Part shown: piece after piece, positions 49,395 to 50,751 of the stretch | Position numbering within the stretch: position 1 is the stretch's first letter | How the letters are laid out: every line of letters starts with the position of its first letter | Assembly: GCF_003096715.1 (NCBI RefSeq) | Contig: NZ_QEOL01000040.1 | Location: 1 to 50,751 of the forward strand | Length of the DNA: 50,751 bases | Direction: 5' to 3' | Source: Paraburkholderia silvatlantica | Lineage (GTDB): Bacteria > Pseudomonadota > Gammaproteobacteria > Burkholderiales > Burkholderiaceae | The notes under the pieces: generated by a model | Told to the model about the DNA's origin: nothing | Databases searched by the model: none | Seen by the model: the letters and a program-made list of their open reading frames with translations, nothing else | Program-made: the position numbers and the translations under genes

Positions 49395-49857
49395 TCGCCT
49401 GACACCGCGCCCTTCCCTGCAGCGTCGAGCGATGCCAGGGTGCGCGCCCGGCAATCGCAGCACACATGGCGGCAATGAAGCTGTGCGGTGTCGTTACCGC
49501 ACGAATCATGTCCGTACGGCCGTACGGCGGAACAGCCTTCGGACATCTGCGGCGATGCGTGGCGATGTACGGCGGATACCGGGCGCGCAGCCGATTTGCC
49601 GGTCGTCATGAAGGCGCGGCGATCGGCAACGTGCGTGAAAAGATTGAATAGCGAACCGGCCGACTGCGGACCAGTTCAGTCGGCCGAACGCCCTCTACCA
49701 CGTACGACGCGAGCATTCGCAGGGGTGCCGCGCCCTACGCTCTCCCTCCTGTTCTGCCTGTCTCTGTGCCGACCCGTGCGGGTGTCTCGGTGCCTCACTC
49801 TGGCTCTGTGCAACAGCATTGCGTCCGCTTGTCTGCTTGTCTGCGTGCTGGCGCGCG
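49395..49857. other. Intergenic region without a supported gene
   Basis: Short frames here have no ribosome sites and low-complexity content. CCGTACGG occurs twice in tandem at 49512-49527, forming a perfect 16-bp palindrome. No other feature is convincing. Confidence 0.5.
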
Positions 49858-50367
49858 TTACGGAATTGCGGGCATGCCCGGGCCGGCTCCCCCGATGCGC
49901 GCCTGCGCATTGTGGAGTTTGATCATCTGCTCGATCTCCGCCACGCGCTCCTTCGGAACATCAATCATTATCAGAAGCTCGCCCCTGAGGATCCCTCCTT
50001 CGAAACGCTTCAACCGCGAATTTGGCATGTCGACGCCGATCATCGCTGCTACCCACGCACCATATCCCGCGCCTGCAAACGCGAGGATCGCCACTATGCC
50101 GCTGGCGATCCGGAGGTCTTCGGGCGGAACGACAAAGACTATCAACGCCACCGCCAATCCGGTCGCACAGCCTATTGCCATGCCTCGCGCGAGCGAAGCG
50201 AGCAGGTCACTGCGTTGGACGACCGATGCCTGCGGCAAGCCTTCGATCGGCACATTCGCGTTGGCGATGACGTGCATGTGCCGCCATTCGATTCGCCGTA
50301 CAAGCAGCTCGCCAACAATTGCCCGCGCACACTGTGGGGTGGGCAACAGAAAGTACACGCGTCTCAT
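49858..50367 (-). CDS. Small membrane protein, DUF1269-like
   Basis: A 169-residue protein with a soluble N-terminal domain (MRRVYFLLPTPQCARAIVGELLVRRIEWRHMHVIA) in which a beta-alpha-beta pattern resembles a ferredoxin-like module. Two membrane helices (about 83-100 and 107-127) follow, then a cytosolic region with LRGELLIMIDVPKERVAEIEQMIKLHNAQ. Such a plan is seen in DUF1269/general stress-type proteins. The ATG at 50367 has GGAG at good spacing; the longer frame to 50418 has none. Function unknown. Confidence 0.75.
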   Translation of the reverse strand: MRRVYFLLPTPQCARAIVGELLVRRIEWRHMHVIANANVPIEGLPQASVVQRSDLLASLARGMAIGCATGLAVALIVFVVPPEDLRIASGIVAILAFAGAGYGAWVAAMIGVDMPNSRLKRFEGGILRGELLIMIDVPKERVAEIEQMIKLHNAQARIGGAGPGMPAIP

Positions 50368-50502
50368 TTCAGGCACTCCAACTTTACGCCGGGCACGCAC
50401 CGAAACCCCTGGTGACATTCTTGTCCGCGTCGAAGCCGGATTTAAGTAGTATTCCTCGCCGAAATGCGTGGGTAGAGACCCGCAGTCAGGCTTTCGTTTT
50501 CC

Positions 50503-50751
50503 TCACAGTCTGCCGTAACTGTGCAGCCCCGAGAGAAACAGGTTTACGCCAAGGAATGCAAATGTCGTGACGAGCAGGCCCGTAAGCGCCCACCACGCCG
50601 CCATGCCGCCACGCAGGCCTTTCATCAGGCGCATGTGCAGCCAGCCCGCGTAGTTCAGCCACACGATCAGCGCCCAGGTTTCCTTCGGGTCCCAGCTCCA
50701 GTAGCCGCCCCAGGCCTGCGCCGCCCACAGCGCGCCGAGAATGGTCGCGAT
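50503..50751 (-). CDS. ccsB: Cytochrome c biogenesis protein CcsB (C-terminal part)
   Basis: The C-terminal 82 residues of a System II heme handling and cytochrome c synthetase component (CcsA/CcsB/ResC). The WWD signature AWGGYWSWDPKETWALIVW, which binds heme at the periplasmic face, is complete, followed by NYAGWLHMRLMKGLRG and two membrane helices ending at LHSYGRL. The 5' part lies outside the window. In System II operons it normally follows resB (ccs1), which would be further right. Confidence 0.9.
   Translation of the reverse strand: MATILGALWAAQAWGGYWSWDPKETWALIVWLNYAGWLHMRLMKGLRGGMAAWWALTGLLVTTFAFLGVNLFLSGLHSYGRL

Overview
The window is about 50.7 kb of high-GC DNA with Shine-Dalgarno-led, tightly overlapping genes. 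The protein families and their layout (System II CcsB, a CIRCE-controlled groESL, a LacI-linked carbohydrate ABC cassette, type II-like secretion genes) suggest a betaproteobacterium of the Burkholderiaceae, probably Paraburkholderia or Caballeronia. This assignment is an inference from gene content and style; no rRNA, tRNA, CRISPR array or intact insertion sequence was seen.

Region 1 (1-10.5 kb). After the N-terminus of an APC amino-acid permease, two small hypothetical genes and a spermidine-synthase-like gene comes a ribbon-helix-helix (RHH) regulator. It faces away from a six-gene operon (3054-10195) encoding a membrane complex related to hydrogenase-4 and complex I: HyfB-, HyfC-, HyfE-, HyfF-, HyfG- and HyfI-like subunits. 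The large subunit has lost all four cysteines that would hold a NiFe centre, while the small subunit keeps its 4Fe-4S cysteines. This fits the energy-converting hydrogenase-related (Ehr) complexes rather than a hydrogenase. The same 7-5-7 inverted repeat lies at the RHH gene's own promoter and between the -35 and -10 boxes of the complex operon, so the RHH protein is a good candidate repressor of both.

Region 2 (11-22.4 kb). A Tat-exported amidohydrolase and a secreted BON-domain protein are followed by a leftward catabolic cassette: LacI regulator, sugar-binding protein, two permeases, a small membrane protein, two ATPases, DhaL and DhaK. It probably imports and phosphorylates a short ketose or polyol-derived ketose.

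Region 3 (22.4-32.2 kb). Remnants of deleted genes precede a cluster with an LLM flavin monooxygenase, a peptide-type ABC importer (fused double ATPase, Tat-type binding protein, two permeases), a nitroreductase-like protein and an acyl-CoA-dehydrogenase-like flavoprotein. The combination suggests scavenging of an organosulfur or related xenobiotic compound; the substrate is unknown.

Region 4 (32.2-34.5 kb). A groES-groEL pair sits behind a CIRCE operator. GroEL lacks the usual GGM-rich tail, which suggests a secondary copy.

Region 5 (34.5-50.75 kb). Eleven leftward genes encode a hybrid secretion or pilus machine: GspG, GspF and GspE, then a PilM-N-O-P-like inner-membrane module, a lipoprotein secretin and three more pseudopilins. 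Upstream are a NarL-type response regulator, a SCO1/SenC copper chaperone, a histidine kinase, a second paralogous response regulator, a lytic transglycosylase, a small membrane protein and, at the right edge, the C-terminus of CcsB. One kinase with two near-twin regulators beside the secretion genes suggests a branched two-component circuit.
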